A stretch of 64,000 nt of DNA from Coleophora flavipennella (taxonomy: Eukaryota; Arthropoda; Insecta; Lepidoptera; Coleophoridae), in the NCBI GenBank assembly GCA_947284805.1, contig OX369282.1, positions 9,103,001 to 9,167,000 on the forward strand, given 5' to 3'. A model generated the notes under the pieces. It ran no database searches. It was not told where the DNA came from and saw nothing but the letters and a program-made list of their open reading frames with translations. Made by a program: the position numbers and the translations under genes. This document shows, piece by piece, positions 20,956-34,800 of the stretch (position 1 is the stretch's first letter; each line of letters starts with the position of its first letter).

Positions 20956-21209
20956 AATTAATTTATCAATGAAAACTTTTTGAGAAATTGTTTTGTTAGT
21001 ATGATTCAAAAAATCATCAGTCATACATAAGCATGACATTCCAACTTGAAGTCAACCTTTTTAGTTTATTTTCGATCTGGTTTTTTTTGTTCTCATGTTT
21101 TCAAAATTACATATATTTGTGTAACACGAAGAATTACAGATTAAAAAATAGTGTTTATGACAGATGTTAAAAGTTACTGATTTGACTAAGTGGAAAATAC
21201 CGTACAATA

Positions 21210-21467
21210 GGGGATCGGACTGCTAGTCATTTGAGTTACTTTTTATGATCTGTCAAAAACGAAATTTTGTTCTAAAAATTTTTGTAATACCCACAAGTGA
21301 CGTCATATTATATTAGCGTCATTGACGAACTTGGTTTGTGAATTTGATCAAATAAAAATTGAAGACGTGACGGAATTAGAAAACAATTAAGGTTTTTTGA
21401 AACTTCAAGAGGAGAGCAATTTAGGAAATCATACTTCAGAATTTATTTTTGATGCAGTCCGATCCCC
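21210..21467. mobile_element. Mariner-type MITE, 258 bp
   Basis: Inverted ends GGGGATCGGACTGC and GCAGTCCGATCCCC, each flanked by TA (21208-21209 and 21468-21469). The body contains GTCATTTGAGTTACTTTTTA and AGCGTCATTGACG. Relatives lacking one or both ends occur at 28000-28070, 36220-36360 and 49245-49400. It is non-autonomous. Confidence 0.78.
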
Positions 21468-21469
21468 TA

Positions 21470-22763
21470 TTCGCGGAATCTAAGTTGAACACAAATGGCG
21501 GTCATTCGCGCAGGTAAGGTAGGGAGTGCGCGGGTGTAGCGCAGGTTAAGCGATTCGATTGAGACTATAAAATAAGACACTGCGCACTGCTCAACTTAGA
21601 TGCGGCGATCTATACTATGTTACACCCTGAATGTTCTTCGTAGAGTTGAACTTGAATTAGATGCAGTAAGTTGCAGTTTCGTTAGTACGAAAATTTCATG
21701 TTTAGTTTACTTACCCTTAAAACTACAGTTTCCTGCATCTAATTAAAAGTCCGACTAAAGAAGAAAACAGCAGTCCGCACGAGCACCTCTTCCAAGTACT
21801 GAGATGGTCGTGCTGGGCGTACAGTGCCACTTGCCAAGTCAACGGACTCGTCCATAAATATAAATGACATTACCTATTAACTACTTGTACAACTATGATA
21901 TAACAGGGAGGGTCAAATTGAAATCACAAGTATCCTATGAAAACCAGTTTATCCAGTTGGCACTATATGCGCTACAAACAAAGATGATGAATTCCTATGC
22001 TGAAAACGCTAAACATGTTAAAAAAATGAAAGATTCCGACGAATTGAGAACCTCCTCCTTTTTGAAGTCCGTTAAAAACCATCTTGATAAAATCTGCTAG
22101 TTTTTGTTTTTGAATTATTTGTAAAAAGCACAAAACCGATTCTGATAAACTTATGAGGAAATCAATAAAATGGTTTAGAAATTCAAAAAAACGAGTGAGC
22201 TTTAGACAACACGACTGAAGTAAAACTTAATCACCGTTCGCGTAACGCATTCACCAGCTTACGTCAAGCGTGCAGTTCGCCTCGCTCGAACACACTTTTC
22301 GTAACACTAGAAATCACCGTTCCCGTAACGCATTCACCAGGTTACTCCCCAAGTCAAGCGTGCGTAAAGAAGTTTTTTGCCAGATGACCATGTGTGATTT
22401 GTCCCAGAATATTTATTTATTTTATATTTACTTCAAAAAAATTACCGAATATCACAATATCACGTCACAGAAATTTTGACTTATTTGCAAACTGAAAATA
22501 ATATTACAATAGCTAATATTATACTGCCATTTTTCTCAATGTTCATCTCTTTGGCTAACGATAGGTAAAAAAAATATTAAGGACCATGACAGTTGGCTAT
22601 AGTTTTTTCGCGGAACACCAAAACCAATAAGAGGTGCCGAGCCTTAAGCATTACGTCACGGAGGCGATTAATGTAAGATTAGAAGGCACACATCAATGCG
22701 GCTAAGTTTAAAAGGAACCCAAGGAGTTCAATTTGACCCAATAGTTTAAACTTAAGTGTAATA
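21470..22763. other. Downstream flank of the aminopeptidase gene, repeat fragments
   Basis: 21970-22100 matches the dispersed repeat with TCCGACGAATTGAGAACCTC and CCTCCTTTTTGAAGTC. 22229-22362 holds a diverged direct repeat (CACCGTTCGCGTAACGCATT and CACCGTTCCCGTAACGCATT). No gene is recognised. A minus-strand polyadenylation signal for the aminopeptidase must lie here but I could not pick a single one confidently. Confidence 0.4.
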
Positions 22764-22868
22764 TCAGACGGCCGGACCTGGACTGAGTGCTTTGAGCAGT
22801 TTGCTACTCGAGTGGTGACCGAACAACACACACAGCAGTGCAACTCCGTAACCTGTGGCTCGCTCACC
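22764..22868 (-). CDS. NPEPL1: Aminopeptidase exon 12 (terminal)
   Basis: A TTTTTTTGCAG acceptor, then GERATGYGVALLCVLFG, a short variable tail ending SPGPAV, and TGA. The GERATG(F/Y)GVALL block closes the M17 catalytic domain in NPEPL1. The vertebrate protein has about 35 further residues here; the insect tail is shorter. The start is in phase 0 after exon 11. Confidence 0.9.
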   Translation of the reverse strand, partial: GERATGYGVALLCVLFGHHSSSKLLKALSPGPAV

Positions 22869-25800
22869 CTGCAAAAAAATTTACTTAATAGACACATATA
22901 TACATAAATCGTTCATTTCAACGAGAACAGTGTAAAGCCACAGTACTATAAATAGAACTAGCGTAGTAAAGCTTCTCACAAGTAACTTAAAACAAAATCT
23001 CAAATACAAACAAAAATATGTTTTTCTTAAATATGCGAGAAACAAAAAAACCGGCAAGTGCAAGTCAGAATCCCGCACCAAGAGTTCCGTATCACCACAC
23101 CTCGCCACACAACTATAACAATTCATTACAGACAAAACCCTCTCAATGGGAGAGTTTGGCAGCAGAACGGCCAGAATGGCGCAGGATTGTAAATAGGCAA
23201 GTGCGCGAGTTCGAGGATCAGCGTAAAGCTGACCTTGATATCAAACGCGACCAGTTAAAGGCCCGACCACCTGCGACCATTTCATACATTTACGAGGGTG
23301 GCGTACTTAAATGCCCTCAGTGCGCGAGGAGTTTCGCTGCGAAGATTGGCTAAATAAACCATCTTCGAGCGCACGCGCGGCTAACCCACTAGGAGTCGAA
23401 GTGGTCGCCATGACCGAAATCGGTAGGATAGACAAAAGACATAAATATCAAACGACAGAAAAATGCATTTTTTTTATTCAGTTCGGACTCCTTGGCGCTG
23501 TACGTCTTACACTTGGCCAATTTTTTTGCTTTACTTCAGGATTCTACAAATCTAACAACACCTCGCACTCCAAAATCTATCAAGCCGTTTAGCACAATGT
23601 TTAAGGCTAAGCCAAAGTATCATACATACAGAAAACCGACTTTTCTACATTTGATCCTCTCACACCAGAAAAAATGCGCGCGTAGCGAATTTTACTATGA
23701 AAACCTTAAATCACTATTATTTAATCTATCCACAAACTAGAATTTCGTGATCTGCTTACGTGTATAAAGTTTCATAAGAATCGGCCCATCCATTTTCAAG
23801 AAGTAGTAATATTAAGTTTGTATGGGAAACGATTCCACCTTTCCCAAGTCAAACTCAAACCTCAAAACTCGAAATTCAAACGTTTCTTACATTTACATTC
23901 ATCTTTAAGTTCAACTTAAATCAGCTGATGCTATCGTATGTAAACAATTATAAAACCCAACATCGTTTTTGAAGTGAAAAGTTTAGGCGCGTTGAGCGAT
24001 TTTTGGTAAAAGAAAATCTTATGGGCTCGCGTCACCTCATCTACATGCTGTAGCTATTATACGATTAAAACCACTGTTATTTCATAGTTTTAAGTTTTCA
24101 CTTCTGTCAGCAGTCCCTAATACCGATGTGATTTTATTTTTTTTATTTACAATATGCTATCGTGGCTAAAAACTTTATATTCTCGCATGAAATAAAGCCA
24201 TGTGAAACTAGAATCTGTTACTGAAATAAGAGATTAAAAAAATGCTTTAAGAATTCAAGAAACATTTTAAAGTTTATTATTATTATTTAATTTAACGCAA
24301 ACATACGTTGTAAACAAGTGCAGTTTCAATTTACCTAAATTTCCCAATTAATTAACTTTTTTAATTTAATTTGTTAATCGCACGGTCATCGGGCTTCAAA
24401 CTAGGATTCCCTGATGGGAACCCATCTTATATAAGTCTAATGCATACTTCATTAAACACCCAGAAACAGCAAACAACCTGTTCGTCACCCGAATGTTTTC
24501 CTTTGGTGGGAATCGAACCCGAGACCCTTGGCCTAGCAGGCAGGAGCGCTGAACATTCAGGTCAGAAGTAATTATCCTTACGTTTTTACTTCTTAGTGCT
24601 TTGTATGGGAAACGATTTTGTGAACATGCTTTTGTAACGGGTGTGATTGTTCGGTTGAAGGTTGCGTGAAGAGGATGAAAAGTGACCAGGTTTGCAGTTC
24701 ACGAATATCCGGATTCATTTAAATTTACACGAATGTGTCCTTAGGTTGGGTCTATAACGGGGCGCGGTTCCGGAGCGACTGCCGAGCCGAGCCCAGTGCA
24801 ATGGCAAGCTGCATACGCAGCGCAATAATAATAATAGTACATGTCGCTACACTTTTTATCTATGTTTTTGTAATTAGCGATAAGTTTTTTTTTAGTAAAT
24901 ATTTTTAGAAGCTTTTGCTCGCTGCTTTGCTCGCGTGGGCATCGTTTTCATGACTGTTTTTGAGGGTGTGTGGAGCGCTAGCCGCTAGGTAGGAGTTTAC
25001 TCCGGTTCCTTCGGGAACTATATCGCGCTATTGTGATTAGCAGTCTATGTCACTTCCATTGCAAAAAAACTCAGTCCGTTGCTCCGTTGCGACGCCGATG
25101 TGCACGAGACTGGAAATGAGTTTTTCCCAGATTCCTCGCGATCTATCTCGGGCTATGCCAACGTAGTCTATGTCATTAATTTCCCACCCCCTCAATCATC
25201 TCTGTGCAAAAAAACAACAACGATCCGTTGTTCCGTTACAATGTTAAAGACATCAACCTAAATAAATTCTTTTTTGGAGGACTATATCGGACTATGCTAT
25301 TTTCAATCGATAAAAGTTTTGTCCTTCCCCATGACACAGGCTACCTGCATGCCAAATTTCGTCAAGATTGGTTGCGCTGTTGAAGCGTGAAGAGGTAACA
25401 AACAAATAAACACATTTTCACGTCTATAATATTAGCAAGGAATACCGTTTGTTTTTCCAAAGATTTTTGTTTCCTTGGCAATAATTCTGACTGCAGATAC
25501 CAGGGTCTTTAAAAAAGTATTCACAAAATCGTTTCCAATACAAACTTAAAATTACTAATTCTTGAAAATGGATGGGCTGATTCTAATGAAACTAACTAAT
25601 AAGCAAATCACGAAATTCTAGTTTGTGGATAGATTACAATGTTCGACCTCCTGGTGTGAAGCGAATGGATGCCACGGAGGCGGGTAAATTTGATTGGTAA
25701 AACTTTACTTACGCAATGGGATGGAGCGGCCATGTCGATATGGAGCCAAGAGCCTGGGAAGTCGAAGCCCAGGTGAGCCAGAATGAACAGCCCCGCACAG

Positions 25801-28800
25801 GAAACCTGGGCGTTATTGCGATCCTGAAATGTATAACATTTTTGAAATGACAAAAAATATGATGTAAACAGCCCAAAATAGCGTCACATACTGACGTGTA
25901 TCCTTGACAATCGGTTGCTCTACTCTAAAGAAAAATAACATAATATTTTATAAATACAGTTCGGCAAAAATACAAAAATAATAAAAGCTACAAGACAACC
26001 TTAGGATACATCATCATCATACACATCTTTTATTTTTCTTTCTAATAAAACCTCGTCATTATTGTTTTAACCTACTTATTTCTTTAATATTTGACTATTA
26101 TAATATTTTTTTCTTCTTGTATAACTTTCTTAACATCGGATGTACAAGTTTGTTAGAATATGTTGTCATACCACCTAGTTTATGTGTGTTAAAGAATAGC
26201 TGTTTGATTTCCAAAACTGTAAAAATAAAATCATCATATCAGGCGAAAAGCGTCCACTGCTAGACAAAGGCCTCCCCAAAGGATACATACTTCACGTTAT
26301 AATTGTTAGGCTTAAAAACAGAAATAAACAACATTAAAAATGTGTTTCAATGTTGTGAAATGATGCGATATGAGTGACTACTGTTTTAACCCCCGATGCA
26401 AAAAGAGGGGGATATCTACTAAATTACTTTGTGCTACAGGAAGTCAGTAGGAGCTTTGGGGGAGAACGGCTCGGGGCCGCTACCTACTGTCCGGGAGAGG
26501 TCGTGATTCGAATCGTGTCACGTACCAATTTGTTTTCGAATTTCAATTTCATATGTAAGTTTATTCGACGTTCTTATGGGAAGGAAAACATTGCGAGGAA
26601 ACCTGCACACGCCTGCGAAGAAACTCGAAGGTTGTGTGTGAAGTAAAACAACCCGCACCGGGCCCGCGTGGTCGACTAAAGCCCGGTCCCAATTCAGGGT
26701 AGGCTGGAGCCCCTCGGCGGGGAGATAATAGGTCTTTACCTATGAAATTGCCGATTCAGTTTTTGAAGTTCAATGCCAATTTTATTGAGCTGATATGATG
26801 ATGATGATGACCGGAAATACATATAGGGTGACTTTTATTAGTTCTTGATAGTAAAGGATATGAATGTACTCGTGATAACAAACAACTTTCCCAAAGAAAC
26901 TATATGCCAAATATGGAAAAAATTTTTGGTTCTTCATACATTTTTGCCGCTTTGATAACTTATGTTAAAATAATTGAAAACGTTAAACACTTTAAAAAAC
27001 CGACTTCCATCGCAACAACTTAGTACATTTTTGCATTATTATTTTTGGTTTTTGTTAATTTTCTAATAAAGTACTACACCGATTTTGATAAAATTTATAT
27101 GGCACCACACGGGAAGCACTAGCTTTCAAATAAAAAAAGAATCATAACAATCGGTTCACCCAGTACAGTCGAATTGAGAACTTCCTCCTTTTTGGAAGTC
27201 GGTTGAAAACGACTTTGATCGCAATAACTTCATGCAGTTTTGCTACATTGTTTGTTTCAGTTAATTTCACAAAAAAGGACTTGACCGATTTTGATAAAAT
27301 TTATATGGTACCAAATATTTATCATCATCATCATATCAGCCGGAAATCGTCCACTGCTGGACAAAGGCCTCCCCCAAGGATTTCCACGACGTCCGTTCCT
27401 GCGCTGCCCGCATCCATCTGCTTCCCGCGATCTTCACCAGGTCGTCGGTCCAACGCGTCGAAGGTCTGCCTACGCTACGTTTTCCGATGCGCGGTCGCCA
27501 CTCGAGAACTTTACTGCGCCGTCGGCCATCTGTTCTACGAGCTATGTGCCCTGCCCACTGCCACTTCAGTTTAGCGATTCTATGAGCTATGTCGGTTACT
27601 TTACTTCTCCTGCGGTACCAAATATATGAAGGCACAAAATATAAATTCAAAAAAGAATCATTAAATTCGGTTCGCAAAAATTCGAATTGAGAACCTCCTT
27701 CTTTTTTAAAGTCGGTTTAAAATGCCATTAAAAGTTAAACTCATCCCGGAAACGACCGCGCTTCAGGTCAATTAACCTGACATTTTGTTCTGAAATTGAT
27801 ATTGTTTTTGAAGAACTAATTTAGCAATTTTAATATTGAATTTAAAATGGATTAATATACCGATAATAGGGTGTTTGACAGTATCTAAAATTAATAAATA
27901 AATATAATTCACCAAATAGCATTTCTTCTAAAAAAGCATAAAAACTTCACATTTTAATTCAATTTCAATTTAATATTTATCTGAATCACTTAATTAGCTC
28001 GTCAAAGATAACTCATACAAAGTTCATAAAAAGTAACTCAAATGACTAGTCAATACCCGATTAAGATATTGTGTTTTTTTCGGAAAAATGTTATTTAGTG
28101 AATATTTAATAATTTATTTCCGATACTGTAAAACTAATCCGCACTGGGCCCGCGTGGTCGACTAAGGCCCGATCGCCCTAATTCAGGGTAGGCTCGAGCC
28201 CCTCGGTGGGGACGTATATGAGCTGATATTAATGAATGAATGAAACTGTAAAATACCCTATTCTCGTAGACTGGTTGCAGACAATGCAAGCGAGTAATCT
28301 CCCCAACTTGTTTCACATCGCGCACTGGAGGACGTAGACTCGGCAGGCCGACGACATGGTGAAGGTCACGGAAAGCCAATGGATAAGGGCAGCGCAGGAC
28401 CGGTCGTTGTTTAAATCCTTTGTGGAGGCATTTGTCCAGCAGTGGTTGTTTTTCGATTGATATGATGATGAAAAAAAATTGTTGTCTGTAAAGTCGGTTT
28501 ACGGACGATAGTTTAACGTGACAACGTCATAACGTAACGGAACAATGAGCGTAACGGGACAATGAGTCATCCTTTTTCGTGCATGCAGGCGGCGTCCATC
28601 GATTTATTAGACGTTGTCACGTCAATAATTATAATCCTCAGGGTTCGATACGAACAGCGACGCTATTCTTCATGTCGGCCAGCGGACTGCTGAGCTCGGT
28701 GAAGTGCAGCTCGGGCGCAAACGGTAGCGCGTGCGCCAGGTCGCCGGAGCGCAGCCCCGCCGTCACGCACAGCTGCTCCAGCCGGTGGCAGTTGGACAAT

Positions 28801-31800
28801 ATGCCCGCATGGTATTTGCCGGTCGCTGTGCCCTATAAAAGTAAAAACGTAAGGATAATTACAATTAGTGATGACATACAGAACTGAGACATGGTCGCTT
28901 ACTATGGGCCTCATAAGAAGGCTCAAGGTCACCCAAAGGGCAATGGAGCGTGCTATGCTCGGTGTTTCTCCGCGTGATTGTATCAGAAACGAGGAGATCC
29001 GTAGGAGAACCAAACCGACGTAGCTCTCAGAATTGCTAAACTTAAGTGGCAGTGGGCGGGGCACATTGCTCGTACAACAGATGGCCGTTGGGACAGTAAA
29101 GTGAGAGTGTTCCGACCGTGCACCGGAAAGCGTAGCGTAGGCAGGCCTTCCACGCGGTGGACCGATGCCCTGGTGAAGATCGCCAGAAGCCGCAGGATGC
29201 GGGCAGCGCTGGAAATACTTGGGGGAGGCGTTTGTCCAGCAGTGGACGTTTTTCGGCTGATATATAAAATGATGATGGATGACATATAAAACTTAATTGA
29301 TACAAAAATGTTTATTGTCTTAAGAGTGTATTTCAAAATCGTTTGCCATACAAACTTCAAATTGCTTCTTATTGAAAATTGAAATTGAAATGTAAATTGA
29401 AATAATTTCAAAGTAGAGTGAACTTACCTGAGCTCCAGTGAGTGTAGCCATGTCGACAATCGTGTTAGCTTTCAGGTCTCTCTGCGCGTACACTACTCCG
29501 TCACTCAGCACCAGGCGACCTGAAAAAAACACGTTTACATTGAGGAGAAACTGCCTGCAATTGAAATTGACCCGTAACACAAGCGACAACAGTATAACAG
29601 CCTAGAACGCGCTATATGAATAAAGTACTTGAGTCAATTGAAATATTTTAACAGTCTTCTGTTAAGGTGGTTCAATTAACACATTAGCTCCGCCAACAGA
29701 AATCAATAATTTTCTCATTCTTATGGACTTGCATCATCTCACCTGATGGTAAGTGACGATGAAGCCGAAGACAACGCAATAGGGATCTGGCTATCTTATC
29801 TTCAAGCCGGAACACATCAATGCTGTTAACACTGATGTTTGGCGGCAAGACTGAGATAAGATGGTGGTAGCTAGCCAGGCGGGCTTAGAAAATGCCCTAC
29901 CACCAACCAAACCGAATCTTAGATAGTTGACCCTGCCGGGAATCGAAAACGCGACCTCCTGGTGTAAAGCGAATGGACTAACCATTAAGCCACGGAGGCG
30001 TTTCATAAATATATTTAAAAAGAGGTGTAATATTTTTATCCCATCGGGTTTCCAATTAATAAATTGGTTAGGTTATTACTAATTGTACTAAGCGGCCGTA
30101 GCTCAGTGCAACTTGCGTGGATCACGTCGATCACACAGGTTAATTGACCATAAGCACGGTAATTACCTGGATGGACTTGACTATTAGGGGCATTTGGCTT
30201 GTATAAGTAAGCAATATAATTATTCTATCGTATAATCTTTCATTTATCTTTACCGTTTCGCTTATTGTCATTCATCATCATCATATCAGCTCATATACGT
30301 CCCCACCGAGGGGCTCGAGCCTACCCTGAATTAGGGCGATCGGGTCTTAGTCGACCACGCAGGCCCAGTGCGGGCCATTGACATTTCAATTATTTATTTC
30401 ATATCAGATTATATGATCCATATTGTGTTAGTATAATTTAAAATAAATGTCAGGTCAACTGCAAAATCCATATTAATCTCCCCTAATAAAAAATGGCAGG
30501 TCATAGGGCAGGAGCCAAGTCTCTTGAAGAATTATAATGTCCGTCATTCAACACATTTTTCTTATCTTTTGAACAGAATTCTTTACATTTTTACAAGCTT
30601 TTTAATTAACTTACAATGTATATATGTTTGCTCGGATGAAATCTTGCAAGTTAAATTTGACCCACTTCCCGTTTCCGATTAAGCAGAAATTTTGCATGCA
30701 TATATATATATCGCGTGACACTGCAATATCAAAAAGCTTGTACCTAAAAGTTTTTAGGTTTTTGGATAATAATTAAAATTATAGCTGATGATAATTGTTT
30801 TGTATTATCCATTAAGTAGTGATAATTTTGAATTCAGTATCTACGGGGTTCAAGTTAATAAAATTAAAATTTAAAATAGTTAAAAGTTCGCCATAAGCCC
30901 CGTGTGTGGAGTATACACTAACATTAGGCCTAACATTTCCCAAGTTTGAGAAAAGAGCCAAGCAATGGGACGTTGTGGGTTTATAATTACACCAGCTGTT
31001 TCCCGCGGCTTCACCCGCGTGGATAACATTTCTATGACTTTTCGAGGGTGCGCAGTGCGCGAGCCGCGAGCGTGAAAAAGTAGCCTATGTGTTAATCCAG
31101 GTCCTAATCTGTCTACCTACCAAATTTCAGCCAGATCCTTTCAGTAGTTTTTGCGTGAAGAAGCAACAAACATACACACTCACAAACAATCGCCTTTATA
31201 ATATTAGTGTGATATCATACGGTATAGTTAAAACATAAACCGTGAAGAAGTAACAAACATACACACTCACAAACAATCGCCTTTATAATATTAGTGTGAT
31301 ATCATACGGTATAGTTAAAACATAAACCGTGAAGAAGTAACAATCATACACACTCACAAACAATCGCCTTTATAATATTAGTGTGATATCATACGGTATA
31401 GTTAAAACATAAACCGTGAAGAAGTAACAATCATACACACTCACAAACAATCGCCTTTATAATATTAGTGTGATATCACACGGTATAGTTAAAACATAAA
31501 CCGTGAAGAAGTAACAAACATACACACTCACAAACAATCGCCTTTATAATATTAGTGTGATATCATACGGTATAGTTAACACATAAACCGTGAAGAAGTA
31601 ACAAACATACACACTCACAAACAATCGCCTTTATAATATTAGTGTGATATCATACGGTATAGTTAAAACATAAACCGTGAAGAAGTAACAAACATACACA
31701 CTCACAAACAATCGCCTTTATAATATTAGTGTGATATCATACGGTATAGTTAAAACATAAACCGTGAAGAAGTAACAAACATACACACTCACAAACAATC

Positions 31801-34800
31801 GCCTTTATAATATTAGTGTGATATCATACGGTATAGTTAAAACATAAACCGTGAAGAAGTAACAAACATACACACTCACAAACAATCGCCTTTATAATAT
31901 TAGTGTGATGTCATACGGTATAGTTAAAACATAAACCGCGAAGAAGTAACAAACATACACACTCACAAACAATCGCCTTTATAATATTAGTGTGATATTA
32001 TACGGTACAGTTAAAACATACCCTCCGCATCCGTGTTGTTGATTTCAACAGTGCGCCCAGAGTACAACGTGTGGATGTCGTCTGGTCTGGAATAGAGTAA
32101 CAATAATAGTTTTTAATCTTATTCTGAGTACAACGTGTGGATGTCGTCTGGTCTGGAATAGAGTAACAATAATAGTTTTTAATCTTATTCAGAGTACAGT
32201 GTGGATGTCGTCTGGTCTGGAATAGAGTAACAATAATAGTTTTTAATCTTATTCAGAGTATAACGTGTGGATGTCGTCTGGTCTGGAATAGAGTAACAAT
32301 AATAGTTTTTAATCTTATTCAGAGTATAACGTGTGGATGTCGTCTGGTCTGGAATAGAGTAACAATAATAGTTTTTAATCTTATTCTGAGTACAGTGTGG
32401 ATGTCGTCTGGTCTGGAATAGAGTAACAATAATAGTTTTTAATCTTATTCAGAGTATAACGTGTGGATGTCGTCTGGTCTGGAATAGAGTAACAATAATA
32501 GTTTTTAATCTTATTCAGAGTATAACGTGTGGATGTCGTCTGGTCTGGAATAGAGTAACAATAATAGTTTTTAATCTTATTCAGAGTACAGTGTGGATGT
32601 CGTCTGGTCTGGAATAGAGTAACAATAATAGTTTTTAATCTTATTCAGAGTACAACGTGTGGATGTCGTCTGGTCTGGAATAGAGTAACAATAATAGTTT
32701 TTAATCTTATTCTGAGTACAGTGTGGATGTCGTCTGGTCTGGAATAGAGTAACAATAATAGTTTTTAATCTTATTCAGAGTATAACGTGTGGATGTCGTC
32801 TGGTCTGGAATAGAGTAACAATAATAGTTTTTAATCTTATTCAGAGTACAACGTGTGGATGTCGTCTGGTCTGGAATAGAGTAACAATAATCGTTTTTAA
32901 TCTTATTCTGAGTACAGTGTGGATGTCGTCTGGTCTGGAATAGAGTAACAATAATAGTTTTTAATCTTATTCAGAGTATAACGTGTGGATGTCGTCTGGT
33001 CTGGAATAGAGTAACAATAATAGTTTTTAATCTTATTCAGAGTACAACGTGTGGATGTCGTCTGGTCTGGAATAGAGTAACAATAATAGTTTTTAATCTT
33101 ATTCTGAGTACAGTGTGGATGTCGTCTGGTCTGGAATAGAGTAACAATAATAGTTTTTAATCTTATTCAGAGTATAACGTGTGGATGTCGTCTGGTCTGG
33201 AATAGAGTAACAATAATAGTTTTTAATCTTATTCTGAGTACAGTGTGGATGTCGTCTGGTCTGGAATAGAGTAACAATAATAGTTTTTAATCTTATTCTG
33301 AGTACAGTGTGGATGTCGTCTGGTCTGGAATAGAGTAACAATAATAGTTTTTAATCTTATTCAGAGTACAGTGTGGATGTCGTCTGGTCTGGAATAGAGT
33401 AACAATAATAGTTTTTAATCTTATTCAGAGTATAACGTGTGGATGTCGTCTGGTCTGGAATAGAGTAACAATAATAGTTTTTAATCTTATTCTGAGTACA
33501 ACGTGTGGATGTCGTCTGGTCTGGAATAGAGTAACAATAATAGTTTTTAATCTTATTCTGAGTACAGTGTGGATGTCGTCTGGTCTGGAATAGAGTAACA
33601 ATAATAGTTTTTAATCTTATTCAGAGTACAACGTGTGGATGTCGTCTGGTCTGGAATAGAGTAACAATAATAGTTTTTAATCTTATTCAGAGTACAACGT
33701 GTGGATGTCGTCTGGTCTGGAATAGAGTAACAATAATAGTTTTTAATCTTATTCAGAGTACAACGTGTGGATGTCGTCTGGTCTGGAATAGAGTAACAAT
33801 AATAGTTTTTAATCTTATTCAGAGTATAACGTGTGGATGTCGTCTGGTCTGGAATAGAGTAACAATAATAGTTTTTAATCTTATTCTGAGTACAGTGTGA
33901 ATGTCGTCTGGTCTGGAATAGAGTAACAATAATAGTTTTTAATCTTATTCAGAGTACAACGTGTGGATGTCGTCTGGTCTGGAATAGAGTAACAATAATA
34001 GTTTTTAATCTTATTCAGAGTACAACGTGTGGATGTCGTCTGGTCTGGAATAGAGTAACAATAATAGTTTTTAATCTTATTCAGAGTATAACGTGTGGAT
34101 GTCGTCTGGTCTGGAATAGAGTAACAATAATAGTTTTTAATCTTATTCAGAGTATAACGTGTGGATGTCGTCTGGTCTGGAATAGAGTAACAATAATAGA
34201 TTTTAATCTTACTTTAATAGGACTGTGAAGTTTCATACAAATGGCGTTAGCGATTTTCACCTCTTAAATGTTAACCGCATTTGACCAATTTTTGACAGGT
34301 TGTCGGTCAGAACAAAAGCTAGGTTTATAGGTTTTAGTTTTTTAAACTAAGTTAATGAGTTTAATTTTATTGTCGTTCACGTGTTTTCATACTAAACTAA
34401 TTTCGGTCATTATTTATTTATTTTTAATCAATAATTTAAAAAAACGACACCTATAAACCTAGTTTTTGTACTGGTTAACAACCTATCAAAAATAGGTCAA
34501 AATTAACTTTTAAGAGGTGAAAATCGCTTTTCGTATAGAAAATTCTAATTTTCGCCGTGGGTTCACAGTCCTCTTAATAGCAATATTACCAAGATGCGAC
34601 GCTTATAGACGAGATACACTGAGTTCCCGGCGTAAACTTAGGCATGTGTCGTCGACGCACCAACGACTGTCGTTGACAGTGTCGCACCGAAGTTGATATA
34701 GACACAAAATACAATATACAATCGCGAATTCTTTGGTTCTCAATCTCAAACAACGTAATTGATATCATAAACTTTTTTTTTTCTATTTTATTGTTGCTAA

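Larger units (their letters stand above)
23715..25640. repeat. Pair of ~110-bp inverted repeats flanking 1.7 kb
   Basis: AATCTATCCACAAACTAGAA and the following CGGCCCATCCATTTTCAAGA at 23715-23830 are inverted at 25535-25632. They may be the ends of one foldback element or two separate copies of a repeat. The enclosed DNA includes a tRNA-derived SINE (24371-24570) and a Helitron-like repeat (24898-25440). The right end lies within 75 bp of the 5' splice site of aminopeptidase exon 11. Confidence 0.6.

Noticed and set aside
23318..23380. C2H2 zinc-finger transcription factor gene
   Set aside because: There is a single finger with an internal stop, attached to a WRR…REFE basic segment typical of LINE ORF2 C-termini.
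28663..29064. 133-codon minus-strand frame ending in GC-rich residues
   Set aside because: It mixes an antisense RTE fragment with exon 10 in the wrong frame; exon 10's true frame matches NPEPL1.
33099..33341. Open frame reading RPDDIHT repeatedly on the minus strand
   Set aside because: It is a by-product of the minisatellite; only the last unit is the real exon 8.
32058..34202. Regular short repeats resembling a CRISPR array
   Set aside because: The units are contiguous with no variable spacers, the genome is eukaryotic, and each unit is a copy of an exon junction.
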